Shown: in pieces, positions 1-12,100 of the stretch
How positions within the stretch are numbered: position 1 is the stretch's first letter
Layout: each line of letters begins with the position of its first letter
NCBI GenBank assembly: GCA_021399445.1
Contig: JAJTUQ010000001.1
Coordinates: 1,984,001-2,048,000 of the forward strand
DNA: 64,000 nucleotides
Direction of reading: 5' to 3'
Source: Xylogone sp. PMI_703
Lineage: Eukaryota; Ascomycota; Leotiomycetes
Notes under the pieces: generated by a model
Databases searched by the model: none
Told to the model about the DNA's origin: nothing
What the model saw: only the letters and a program-made list of their open reading frames with translations
Position numbers and translations under genes: made by a program

Positions 1-551
1 CACGTATCGGTTCTGTGAACAAAATTTCCGGTGGATGCTGGGAATGTTTATGAACGGACGGGCTATTAATTTCGAAAATTGAAAGTTCACAGTAGGCTTT
101 GGTTCAGTCATAGACTTGCTGCAGTTTATCAGTAGCAAAGTCGAGGATTGTAGAAGGCTGAAGGTTTGCGGGCCGTCTTAATTCCGGTTAGCCTTGTATC
201 AACAATGGCATCTCAGCACACGGTTGATTGGGCCACCAAGTGAGGGAATAGTTATCCTTGGCGTCTGGAGATAGATCTTGGAACACAGACTAAGAAGTGA
301 GACTTTATACTTTTATACGCACGTAAGAAAGTATCAATACACCAGTATTCTCCAGTATGTATTTATGCATAGTTTTACAGTTCTAGTCCTAAACAAGTCG
401 TCCTTCTCCTAGACTAAGGAATAAAATATGCCCAATGATAACCCCATAACACCTTGCAATGCGAAAGCATAAGTACAAACCCGCCGTTGCTGACTCGTGG
501 CCGAGAAATAAAGCTTCAAAAGCTACGTAGAAATTCATTTCGGCATTTGCA
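1..551. other. Intergenic, 3' side of EGH1
   Basis: No open frame or RNA fold that I can support. The stretch is AT-rich and lies beyond the stop of the steryl-beta-glucosidase gene, so part of it is presumably its 3' untranslated region. The gene to the left is outside the window. Confidence 0.5.
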
Positions 552-2940
552 TCACATTAGAGCACACTTGCTCTGTTGACACTGTTCTAGATACCCATCC
601 TCATCCTCTCTCCCGAGCAGTAAAGTTTGGCTAATTTGTATACCCGTGATTTTGAGCTGCTGCTCGCCGTCCGCGTGCCACCATCTAAGCTTCTGGATCA
701 AACCACCATGCTCATCATCCACGCTAATACTCCACTTCCCACCAGTAACTTCAACATTAGATTGGTCTTTCGGGAAATGGATTTCGGGTAAAAAGACCTC
801 GGTGGGAGTCTGCTCTGAACAATTCTTGTGGGAATCCACTCGAATTTTAAATATGGAATTCCGAAGATCAAAACCATGCTCTAGAATGGTACCGTGAGTA
901 AGAATCGGAGAAGGTCGGATATAGGCTTCCGCAGCGCGGAAACCTGGTGCATTGGTTAGTTCAGGAGCATCCGTCTGGTTGGATGAGATAGAGGGTGTTT
1001 TGAGATTGGCTTTTATATTGCCAGGGTTAACCGTGGACTGGTCAGGGAAATTGTTCTTACTACCTGGACGAGATTCTGCGGTGAGCGAAGCCGACGACTC
1101 ATTCGAAGACACGGGCGGTAATTTAGATAATGTGATGGGTCTATCATCTAGTGAGAAGATAGAAAGATCCTCTCCATTCCATTGATCCCCCCGATGGTGA
1201 TCATTCTAGGATCTTTTTTAGCTATAAATGCTAGAGGGAGTAATGATCAGCTTACCTGGCACATATATAACCATAGCGTATAACCAGCCATTTGACTGGA
1301 TTCAACAGCATAGTGATTGGCATCCATAGCTCCAGTTTGACTTGAATAGTCGCCAGTTTTATAAGCGTATTTCTCGTCCATATCGTAAGGAATGCCAAAT
1401 TCCGTCAGAACACACGGGTGATTACCCATGTAATCTAAACCTTCTTGTCTGATAGCCTTCAACTGATCCCGGAAGCAATTTCTTATCGCTGTTTCCCCAA
1501 TTTTGATTGCAAATGCGGGGCTTAGATAGTGACCTCGTAGGACACCGAAGACATCAACATTCCAATATCTATTCCATTTCTTGGTCATGAGTGTTAGTCC
1601 GTCATAGTAATGAGGTGCATACACCATATTTGGGTCATCATCCTCCGTTCCTTTAATGGAAGGGGGAATCTCCAGAACCGGTGGCTGGCAGAATAATATG
1701 GCGTTATTGTGATGCTTCCGGATAGCATTTCTGTATTTGCGATAATAATCCATAAAATAAATATTAGTAAACTGCTCGTAGTCAAGTGTTTCGCCAGTGG
1801 ACGGGCGTTTTCTGAAATAGTCCTTCTTCAGAAGAGTATCGGTCTCCGGATCCCAGACACCATGCTGAGCCCACACACATTCGCCCAATTTCCACCCCGG
1901 GTCTCTTTTATAACCATACCGCGAATCATCATAGTCTTTCGGCAGCCAAGCAGTTTCACCTTGAGGGTCAACAAGCACACGGCCTGATTTATACGGCCCC
2001 ATTCCTCCAAAATCCCAAGTATCTATTTCACAAGCTCTACCAGATCCAGTCAGGATAGCCTGCCATGCTGTTGGAGAGGTGCCTTTCTGAAGCTTCTGCT
2101 CCGATGGAATTACCGAAAGATCAGGCCAACTGATCAATCCTCGATTTGGTTCATTCAAGCTCTCCCACCCTATGACTACAATGTCTTCAAGGTCACCAGC
2201 CTCATGAATCCGTTGTGCAACATGAGCACAAGCATTGATGAAGTGTTCTTGTAAGTAGTCTTGTATATTCATCCCGTCAATAATACACTTCGGAGCGAAC
2301 TCTCTACCACCAAAGAAAAGAGTGAACATGACTTGACACGCAAGTCGAGTATAGTTGGTTGACCAAATCATCTTAGGAAAATTGTCAGGATCTGGATATG
2401 TGTTGTGCACAAGAGCAGCTTCTGTGGCGGCAAAGCTTTGAGGATTGAGACCGGCGGCATAAAGCGTCCACATTGGTGCGCCAGAACCCCCAGAAAACCG
2501 CGACCACTATGGAAGTTCTTAGTATGTATCAGTCATGAAGATTTAAGGAAACATACAACGTCTTGATGAGGATCCATAAATATGTAGAATCCATAGTCTC
2601 GAGCTAGCCTCAGTATCTGGATTGTATGCTGAATCCATTCTTCATCGTATATTCCAGGACCCGCAGACTCCACCGCCTCCCATGTAAACACATATCTAAT
2701 AGTATTGTACCCCCATCGCTTTAGTCGAGAGAAGTGCGTATGAGCTTCCTCAACTGGGAAAGGGCGCTGATGGAAATTAACGTTATCCCCATCGAAGAAG
2801 TCCTCCGGTATGTGAGATGGTAAACCTGGGGAACTTGGGAACTTTGCGTCACCAGCAACGTTGATACCTCGCAACGTCACTTGTCGGCCATGTTCATCTC
2901 GAAAATGACCATCTTCGATTTTTAGACGTAGGGGAGCCAT
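552..2940 (-). CDS. EGH1: Steryl-beta-glucosidase, GH5 family (Egh1/EGCrP2 type)
   Basis: Predicted cytosolic glycosidase that removes glucose from ergosteryl-beta-glucoside, and possibly from glucosylceramide, in sterol glucoside turnover. Three exons join in phase: 2940-2557, 2506-1256 and 1205-552, giving 762 aa, close to yeast Egh1 (about 764). The GH5 barrel shows HQDV near residue 128, the acid/base motif SLNEPN (Glu about 247) and the nucleophile motif LTEFG (Glu about 497). The last exon carries the family hallmark GDQWNGEDLSIF and a C-terminal beta-sandwich. Introns are 50 nt each, with GTATGT and GTAAGC donors. There is no signal peptide. The protein ends in Cys-Ala-Leu-Met, a CaaX box, with another Cys seven residues upstream, which suggests prenylation and membrane attachment. 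It is divergent from SKI3 across about 0.5 kb. The family call is strong; the exact substrate is inferred. Confidence 0.9.
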
Positions 2941-3456
2941 CCAAAAGATCTATTAGTAGCTATCGAGCTATTGCTTGCGCCGAGATATATCTTTGTCCAG
3001 CCGAGACAACCTTGTGATAACTATAATGACGTAAATCGAATGAGATAGATTTCCAAAGTGTCTCCCTCATACCCAAGAAATCAACTAGAGTTAGTAGGAA
3101 TAAAAGTAAAGAGGGAAGGAAGGAGGATTTGAGAAGGCTTTATAAAGATACGCCTCCGTTAAGGTGCATTGTGATGCTTATGCACAAGGTAGGTGCTGAT
3201 CGTTGATCGGTAACTAGGGACCCAATGGCCGGGGATGGGAAAACTTCGGATAGGCGTTCGGGATAACTACGGCAGGATAATCCGGGATAACTTCGGTAGA
3301 CATGGGGCAGTCGAAGCTCCTGCCCCTCACCTCGAATACTTTGTTGGCATGAGCTTTATCGATTATTATTACAGTATTCTGCAGACCAGACGGATCCAGG
3401 TCTGCAACGGCTAGCTGATATCTAGCCATGCAAAATATCGCCACGATAGCTTAGAT
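2941..3456. promoter_or_regulatory. Divergent promoter region EGH1 / SKI3
   Basis: The 516-bp gap separates the two start codons. It contains a 14-bp direct repeat, CGGGATAACTWCGG, at 3259-3272 and 3283-3296 (24-bp period), plus related GGATAA words between and before them. GATAA cores suggest a GATA-factor or other activator site. A 76-codon frame on the minus strand here looks spurious. Confidence 0.45.
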
Positions 3457-6400
3457 ATGTCTTCTCAAAAGGCATTGTTGAAAGCCATTGGTGCTTCTAT
3501 CCAAGCAAAGAAATATGATGAAGCTGTAGAGCAGGCTGAGAAGGTGGTGGCAGCTGACCCCAAGAGTTACCAAGGGTGTGTAGAATTCAACAGCATTTGT
3601 AATACTTACTGACTCTGGTTCTTAAGGAATGTCTTTCTAGGATTTGCCCTTGAAAAGTTGAACAAACTTAACAATGCAGAGAAGGCATACATTGCTGCGA
3701 CAAAAATTAAGGAATCTGATCCTCAGGCATGGCAAGGCTTGATCAAGCTGTATGAGAAGCAAGGTTCTAACAAAATTGATGAATACCGAGTTGCTACTTT
3801 AAGGCTTGCCCAGATATATGAGAATCAAGATGATCGATTTAGGTGCCAATCCGTCGTAGATACGTTCCTTGAGTTTGTAAAGAGTCAAGGAACGAGGCTG
3901 CAGCATAGACAATCGCTTGAACTTGTATTACCAACAAGTCCCATATATGATTTTCTCGAGGGGAGGGTGCCTCATCCATCTCACACTTATCAGATCATCG
4001 CTCAAATCACTGAATTTGAAGAGAAGGAACGGACGAATAAAGAGATTGGTGAACGGAGAACCAGATTAGGTGCTAAAATTGGCCAAGTGACAACTGAAGT
4101 TAAGAGGGAAGTCCTGCGGGATAGCGACTTGGAAGAAATATACAGCCATATCATTAATTGGAGTAATGATGATGCCATACGGCGTCAATATGAGGAAAGA
4201 TTGGTTCAGAGATGTATGGATCATCTTACGGTCCTTCCTCCAGGCAAAGAAAAGAACGAAAAAAGAGTCAAGTTAGAAAAGCTAGCGGGAGATATGGTTC
4301 TCATAAAGCATCCTTATAAGCTAGCCTGGGATATTGCTATTGAGTGGAAGGATGCCGAGTGTATTGAGGAGCTAGACGTGAACATATTACGAGAGTACTA
4401 CATGTTCTTTCCAACCAGTGGTCTTGCAAAGGTTCTGCGAGGTTTTATGACTAGCGAAATATCCCCATTCCCTCCATCGGTCTCAGAAAATACGCCCAAT
4501 GAAGAGGCAGGCTTCGATGAGAGCGATGAGGATGATGAGGAAGGAGGAGTTCAGCTTGATGCACCAATGTTGGCCGAGGATAGGCTTCTTCTAATGGTTG
4601 AAGGCATGTCAGAAGCAGGATCATCCATTCTTGCCCACAGACTTATGGGTGAATATTATCAGTTTCTTGAAGAGCATGAAAGTATAGTTGAGCTTATGCG
4701 TAATGGACTACGACTTATTCAGAGTGAGTCAAGCAAGATTGGTATAGGTTTCCCAAATTCTTCCGAATCTGTGACTACACTCCTCGCAACAGCTCTAGTT
4801 TTCTATCAATCACCGAGGAATCACCCAGAAGCAAAGACTTTGTTTGAGAGTATTTTAAAAGACAAACCTAATTCGACACCTGCACTAATTGGCATCGGAC
4901 TAATTTATGAAGAAGAGGAAGATTACCCTGCTGCTATTGACTTCTTAAACCGAGCCCTGAGTAGGGATTCTAACAATATTCGAGTCAAAGCTGAGGCTGC
5001 TTGGGTCCGGGCTCTCAATGGAGATTATGCAAAGAGTAAAGAAGATCTAGAGGTCTGCCTTGTCACTATGCAGGATAAGAAATTGGGACCAGATATACAT
5101 TCACGAGATCTCCTTGCTCAGACACAGTATCGTATTGGCGTGTGCTTATGGAACATTGATAGCTCTAAAGCAGCCAGAAAGGACAGAAAGGGAGCGTATG
5201 CCTACTTTTTAGCCTCCTTGAAGAGTAATCTTAATTTTGCGCCATCATATACGAGCCTAGGTATATATTATGCAGATTACGCGAAAGACAAGAAAAGGGC
5301 TAGAAAGTGCTTCCAAAAGGCGTTCGAACTCTCGGCATCGGAAATTGAGGCTGCTGAGCGTTTAGCAAAGGCATTCTCAGAGACAGGAGATTGGGAACTC
5401 GTTGAAGTTGTTGCCCAGCGGGTGGTTGATTCCGGAAAGATCAGGGCTGCACCAGGTTCCAAGAAGAAAAGCATCAGCTGGCCTTATGCAGCACTCGGTA
5501 TCGCAGAACTAAACAAACAGGAATATGCAAAGAGCATTGTCTCCTTCCAGTCTGCTCTAAGATTATCGCCCAACGACTATCATTCCTGGGTTGGGTTGGG
5601 TGAGAGCTACCACAATTCTGGACGATACATGGCGGCTACAAAGGCATTCCAACATGCGGAAAAGTTCGAGGCGGAAGTTGAGCAACAACATTCAGGAGAG
5701 ACGTGGTTCGCAAAGTATATGCTGGCTAATGTCAAGCGAGAGCTTGGGGAATATGACCAAGCCATTGAAGGTTATAAAGCAGTCCTCCAAACTCGCAAGG
5801 GTGAATTTGGCGTATCTGTAGCTTTAATACAGACGTTAGTTGAGAGCGCTTGGGATAGCGTTGATAAAGGTCTTCTTGGCCAAGCTGTTGAGCACGCCGC
5901 TCAGACAATTGACTTTGTCAAAGAGCTCCTTTACAATAACACTGATACGTTTAACCTCTGGAGAGCCGTTGGCGATGCATGCTCCATATTCTCATGGGTC
6001 CAGAGCAGAATTGGAGAATTTCCTCATAAAGACGTTAGTGATCTGTTACAATCAGGGGAGACAACCGGGGCCTACAAACTCTTTCTTGACATTGATGGTG
6101 TTGGAATGGATATAGTTGCCGCCACTGGGATATACTCGGAGAATGAGAAAGATGGTGTAGATCTAGTAAGGTGCCTACACGCCTCAATTCTCTCCCATAA
6201 ACGAGCTATAGAAGCTTGCACCAATGATCCTCATGCCCAGGCGGTTGCATACTACAATCTTGGGTGGGCGGAGAATCGTGCCCACGCCTGCCTTGCCTCC
6301 GCTTTGAAGAAAAGATCTACTAGATATCTAAAATCGGCAGTGCGATGCTTCAAAAGGGCCATCGAACTTGAAGCAGGTAATCCAGAGTTCTGGAATGCCT

Positions 6401-7779
6401 TAGGGGTTGTGACCAGTGAGCTCAACCCTCGAGTTGCGCAACATTCTTTTGTTCGAAGCTTGTTTCTGAATGAGAGAAGTTCTCAAGTCTGGACCAACCT
6501 TGGAGGGCTTTGTTTACTACAGAATGATATGCAGCTGGCCAATGAGGCTTTCACTCGTGCCCAATCAGCCGATCCAGATTATGCTCATGCCTGGGTCGGG
6601 CAGGGTCTGCTTGCTTTGTTGCTTGGCGATCCTAAAGAAGCCAATCTTTTGTTTACACATGCCATGGAAATTAGTGATTCTTCCTCTCTAATCACAAAAA
6701 GACAATATGGCCAGTCTACCTTTGATCGAATACTAGGAGCCGCATCTACTTTAAGTGTTGTGGATCTTGTCCAGCCTATCTTTGCACTCAACCAGCTGCA
6801 CTCCATCATTCCGAAAGATCTTTCCTATTATCATCTCTCAGCCTTGTTCCTAGAACGGGTAAACGATATTTCAACTACGCTTTCTACCTTGTCGAGTATA
6901 TGCAAATCGGTGGAAGCAGATTACGAAGTCACCGAATCAGCATCCTCGCTTTCTAGATTCGCCCTTGCAAAGGCTGATCTGGCTCGATCACAGCTTGCGG
7001 CACGTAACTACCAAGCTGCAATTGATAGCGGAGAGACAGCATTACAATTAAGTGCAGAGGACACCGGAAATGAGCTAACGGCAGAAGTACGTCAAAAATG
7101 CCGGTTATCCGCACACCTAACAGTTGGCGTTGCGTACTACTACTGCCAGGATGCAAAGACAGCATTAGACTATTTCCTCCCCGCTCTAGAGGAATCCAAT
7201 GGCAGTCCTGATGCGGTATGCCTTCTGGCACAAGTTTTGTGGGCTGAGGGGTCCGAAGACAGCCGTGCCAAAGCTCGAGACTACCTCTTTGATTGTGTAG
7301 AGAAGGCCCCGGGTCATGTTCAATCCGTGCTTCTTCTGGGAGTCATCGCCCTTCTAGACAGTGACGCAGAAAGTCTAGACGCTGTAGCCACAGAACTTCA
7401 ATCCCTTCGAAGTAGTGATAGGACCACGGACGAAGAACGTACACAGGTCGGCGAGGTCCTGCGTGCCATTGCCGAATTCGGCGAAGAGAGTTCGGAACAG
7501 CTGGTCCTGACGGAGATCCAGACAGAGATTTTTCTTCATCCTGCACTACCAGCGGGGTGGAGCCGTCTCGGTGGCATGAGCAATGATTTGCTGTACCCGG
7601 CTGAGATGGCATTAGGAACGGCTGCCAGGTCTGTTCCTCCTAAGGGACAGCTCGAAGCTGCGGATCTGGCCCTAGCGTTTTCCGGAACAGGAAAATTAGG
7701 GCATGCACAGCAGGCTATTATGGTCGCACCTTGGGTTAAAGATGGCTGGGAGGCATTGAGTGAGGGTGTATCTGGATAG
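3457..7779 (+). CDS. SKI3: Superkiller protein 3, TPR scaffold of the Ski complex
   Basis: TPR-rich scaffold of the cytoplasmic Ski2-Ski3-Ski8 complex, which feeds mRNA to the exosome for 3'-5' decay and no-go/non-stop decay. Exon 1 is 3457-3575 and exon 2 is 3627-7779; a 51-nt intron splits a Gly codon, giving 1423 aa (yeast Ski3 is about 1432). The junction reads YQG-NVFLGFALEKL, typical of the family N-terminus. TPR helices with W/L/G...Y...A...F...A...P spacing run through almost the whole chain. An acidic patch (DESDEDDEE) sits near residue 340, where metazoan and fungal orthologs have a linker. The start ATG at 3457 is the first in frame and gives a well-formed first TPR (AKKYDEAVEQAEKVVAADP). 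It is convergent with the secreted-protein gene downstream. Confidence 0.93.
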
Positions 7780-8149
7780 TTGATGTGTACGAGTATATAA
7801 TACAGGAAATATTTGAAACGGTTTAAAAAGGGACAAAGGGTCAACCGCTAGACAGTATTGAGAGAATATTTACGGTTTCGAATTAAAAAGGCTTAAACTA
7901 GGGAAATTCAAGACAAGAATAAAATACACAAAAGTAGGTTTTACTATGTAAAACGGGTTTTTCTTATCAATATCGCTGTATTTCTTCGTGGATCTATTTT
8001 CAATAGTGCTTCTCTCTCGCGTATGGCCCAACCAAGCGATCTAGCTGCCTATATACAAAAGTTTGTTTCTTTTTTTATGTTTCTATCCTTTCATTGGCTC
8101 ATATCATCATCAGGTTAGATTTCCTCTAGTGGAAAAGATCCAATCTTAA
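7780..8149. other. Convergent 3' intergenic region
   Basis: AT-rich space between two genes that converge (SKI3 and the secreted protein gene). It probably holds both 3' untranslated regions. No open frame or clear hairpin terminator was seen. Confidence 0.5.
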
Positions 8150-9187
8150 TTAATAGCCATATGGCACAAACGGAGTGGTGAAATAGTTGTTATCGACGGT
8201 TGAATCATAGGTCATGTCGTCAGTGCAGTATCCACCACCAGAAGGACCAATATGCGGGCTACACATTTTTTTGTTCTCGAATTAGTATATTGTGATGATT
8301 TCTTGGTTTTCTGAAACTGGACAAATGAAAGAAGGGGAGGCGAAAACATACCAATGCACACCGGGTCGGTAGGGGACCATGTTTTGATGTACCATTCGGC
8401 AAAGCAGCGTGTTACGGCCAAGCTCGTAAGCCTCTCCAAATCGGACGTCTTGGGTGAGGTATTGGTAGCAAGAGTCGGCACTATTATACTGCAGATTATC
8501 GCCAACGCAGAATTGGGTGGCGGTGGCGCAGATGCTTTGGGCGAGGAGATCAGTCAAGACACCGACTGCAGCGGTGGTCGTGTTCACTTGGAACAATGGC
8601 AGACTATCATGAGGTGAGATGTCAGCGCGTCTTGGATTCATCCCGACAATGTCAGATCTGCTTATTTACCTAGATTGAACCACGAAATCCAGCAGCCATG
8701 CAAACCACTTGAATGTAGCATCGTACTGCAGGACCTGACCCTGGTCGTTCCAAGCATGCCAGAGGTCAACTTCCACGGGGACCATGATGTTGAGAGAGGT
8801 GAAGTTGAACATAATTCGAGCGGTAGCTGAAGTGATGTACTCATTGGCAGCGAATTGGACGATCTCGTAAGACAATGGCACGCCGAGGAGACTCAGCGCA
8901 TCAGGGTTGGCAGCCAAGTTCGCAAAAAGGCCAAACATGTACTCGGTGTTGAGTTCTCGGCCATCGAAGGTGCGCGTAATGTCAACTCTGCCCTTGACGT
9001 CCTCGGCGAACAAGGTCGAATTGATGGATTCGGCTTGGATGACATTGTTCGGGTACGTGTAGTTATTGAGGAAGTTGACCTGGAGGTTCCAGAGTTCATC
9101 GAATGTGAAGTTGCCCAAGCCAGAAGCAGTGGTTTGAGCCAAGGCGAGCGGAGCCAGCAGGCAGGAGAAAAAAGCAAGGGCCTTCAT
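8150..9187 (-). CDS. Small secreted protein of unknown function
   Basis: Three exons (9187-8670, 8603-8352, 8258-8150) join in phase to 292 aa. The first 18 residues are a clear signal peptide (MKALAFFSCLLAPLALAQ), so the protein enters the secretory path. No C-terminal GPI-like tail is visible. The first half (about residues 20-172) has alternating aromatic helix and strand patterns, with LWHAWNDQGQVLQYDATFKW, reminiscent of the SnoaL/NTF2 fold. The second half is Cys-rich, with paired cysteines in ICATATQFC, DSCYQYL, LLCRMV, HCPHIGPSGGGYC. Several N-x-S/T sites (NFT, NYT, NST) are present. Introns are 66 and 93 nt with GTAAAT and GTATGT donors. I do not recognise a named family; the NTF2-like reading is only a guess. 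It is flanked upstream by a 3.9-kb gene-poor gap. Confidence 0.75.
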
Positions 9188-12100
9188 TGTGGTTGACGTA
9201 CTTATCCAAGATATGTAGGTCTATCCAAGAGGTCCGAGCAATGGAAGTGGGAGTTGGTTGAGAGGTGAATTGGAGAGTAGAGGGAAGGATGTGGAGGGTA
9301 GCGCATGGTTTTAATATATTACAAGGCCTGGGCGCCGCGAGGAGTGAATAAGCATAGCGATGCGAGTGGTGGTCGAGAAGGGTTTCATTGCGAGGGGGCC
9401 TGGCTCTGGCTCTTGGGATGATGGCGAGCCCCAGGAAAGGGCCCTGCAGGTGTCACGGCCCTTTGGGGCTGCGGCGGGTGTGCTACCACGTACCCGAGTC
9501 CCTCTCCCACGGCGTATGCGCAACGCCTTCTGCATGCGCAATGCGACCCCGGATCCTGCGCCCATGTGCCGCCAACCACATGCCTCTTCGCAGTTTCTTA
9601 CAGTCGTACAGTCTGCACCTGCTGCTCCCACGACCAAAAAAAGAACAGCCTTGTGCCTCCCGCGCATGCACGTCCACTCAGCCATATTGCTGGGCAACAC
9701 GCGGAACATCTCCCAACATCTCTCACTGCCACGACTGCATACGAAAGTACAGTACACGTACAGGAACTAAGTAGTGAATGTTGTGGCTCACTATTGGTAT
9801 GCTGCATCAGGGCTATTCTCGGCCCGTTCAGCGAGCCCCACAAACGGCAGCCGCCCACTAGCAGCCCAGAACCGAACTTTAGCGGACCCGAAACCCCCAA
9901 ATCCGTAGTGCATCCAGCTGCTCCAGCTGCTCCAGCTCCCTCGAGATACAGTATGTTCAGGTCAGGTCTGAACTGGCTGGACGTGCCAGCCGGGAGCGAA
10001 GTTACATCGCCTTCTTGTCACTCCCACTTTCTTGCACCGGAACGGCTCCCCATAGATGCACATGATGGGACTGCCTGACAGCTTGCCATCACAGAACCGA
10101 ACCATCCTTGACACCAACACCAGTACAACAATCTCATTGCATGCTACAAACTTACCCGAAGAAAGGGAGAAATGGAAGAGATGCCATGAGGGTACAAGTG
10201 TTGTAGCGGGTCCAGAGAGTTCGGCCTCCGTTTCCAAAGCCATCCGTTAGAGCAATGGGTGGTTAACATCACACTTCTTGCCAGTACAGTATTGGTGAGA
10301 GACTGTGGTCTGATATGGCCGTGTGGATTCAAATCTCTCTAGGCTTTAGCGATTCGAACGCGCCTAGACTCCAAATTAGTCATGTCTACGCTGTTATCAA
10401 GCTACTCCAAATAGGCAATAACAAGTACCATAGAATCGTAGGCTTCGGATAGCCCGTTGTTGGCGGTGTGCAGGAACTGCCCAGTTATGCTCACAATGCG
10501 ATTATGTCGGAAGATTCAGTGGGAACATCCCTAAGCGACCCAGCCTGTCGGTAGTTCCTCGTGTAATTGCGGAGAGAGAAGGGCTAGCTGATGGAGGGTC
10601 ACACAGGGGTCCAGAGCCTAAGGCTCAAAAAGCTTGGCCTCGACGTGCTGTCATCCCAAAAAACAGTGTAAATAGATACAGAGCCAAATACGCGTACACA
10701 GACAGTTGCATACGGAGCCAAGAAGTTCCAGCATCGCCGATTCTGAATGGTAGGAGACAAAGCACATGCTATTATAATTCATCCATGGATCTACGATTCT
10801 GACTGTGTACAGTTACGTACAGTACGCGGGGTGCTCGTAAAAGCGACCTGGATTTTCCCTCAGGGATGCAAATAGCCTTCAGGATACCCTAGCTAGTTTG
10901 GTATTTATCCCTCCCAATGACAACAACAGCTCCATCTTTATTCTGGAAAATCGAAATTCAGATACCGCATCTCATCCAACAAAGCATGATTACATCCCCT
11001 TTCCCATCATCTTTGGATACTTTGATATGATCTAATTCAGGCCTAAGATAAAAATAAATATGTGCACGGCTCGCTCATAACTACTCTAACTGGAAAGCAG
11101 TTCGGAGTAGCATTAACAAAACAAATCTGGCTCACCGCAAAGGATGTGGGAACAATGTCGCCTTTCCAAATGCTCAGCTAACACCAACCAACAAAGTTCC
11201 AACAATGAAGCATTCATCCGAAAGTCTTCTTATCCAGACAAAGACGGAATTGGTATCCGATAATATATATGGAGCATAAAACCGATCCAACAATTGTCCA
11301 AAGCACTGGGCACTCCATGTTGCAGGGAATTATAGCCGTACATCAAGCCATTCCAGGGTTGGATTCGCAATTTCCAAGGGCCCACATTTCTCTCTGGAAA
11401 CCAACATTCCCACTATCAAGGTGATGATAGGCAAATACCGATATTAAAAGGCTAGCAAATGGAACGTGAACCACCAATCGCAACCGCCTTCAGCGGTTTG
11501 GAGGGCCATTTTACTACGTGGATACCGCCGAATACAACCACGTCTGTCAAGCCCCTGTGTCACAAGATGTTGGTGCACGATAAGTTAGCACTTCTTACAA
11601 GGAGTTTCAATCGTGATAGGTTACCATACGCTGGGGAATGGCCAGGGAAAGTAGCCAAGGCGTGGAGACGCACTAACTTGGATGCCAATCCCCCCACTAA
11701 GTGAATTAACTCCAAATACTTTCGTATTGTTTTATTTGGTTACCGTTGATCAATTGAATCTAGAACATGGAAACCTTCCAAGATTTCCGATATGCTCTAT
11801 GCCTAAGAATTAAGTGAATCCAAGGGTGAATATGACAATCAATATGTTTTTTACTGAACATCAATACCACAAGAGTCTTCTATTGTCCTTTAGCTTTCTA
11901 TTTTATTCACTTCTGTCACATCTAATAAGCAAGTGGCTATAAAAAAGCATCTATCACAGATGGTATTCCTCGGAATATTTCTTTTTTGACAAAGAAACAC
12001 AGGGCATATGTTTCAGGAGGAAGTTACCGTAGCTGAGGGCCTGGTCGAATACAAACTCGGAAACCAGTGTTACCCTCGCTGAAACGATAGGCTAGGGTAG

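Noticed and set aside
3214..3444. 76-codon minus-strand frame between EGH1 and SKI3
   Set aside because: Lies in a short divergent promoter and contains the direct repeat; no family features.
9360..9774. Overlapping GC-rich frames (128-148 codons) as genes
   Set aside because: Open on several frames and both strands at once, Arg/Pro/Ser-rich, no homology signal; looks like promoter-side GC-rich DNA.
10345..10375. tRNA gene on the minus strand (GTTCGAATC-like B box)
   Set aside because: T-stem arms do not pair and no D or anticodon arm can be built at the right distance.
11459..11704. 81-codon frame in the 9-13 kb gap
   Set aside because: Isolated, no recognisable motif, no supporting splice signals, within an otherwise empty AT-rich stretch.
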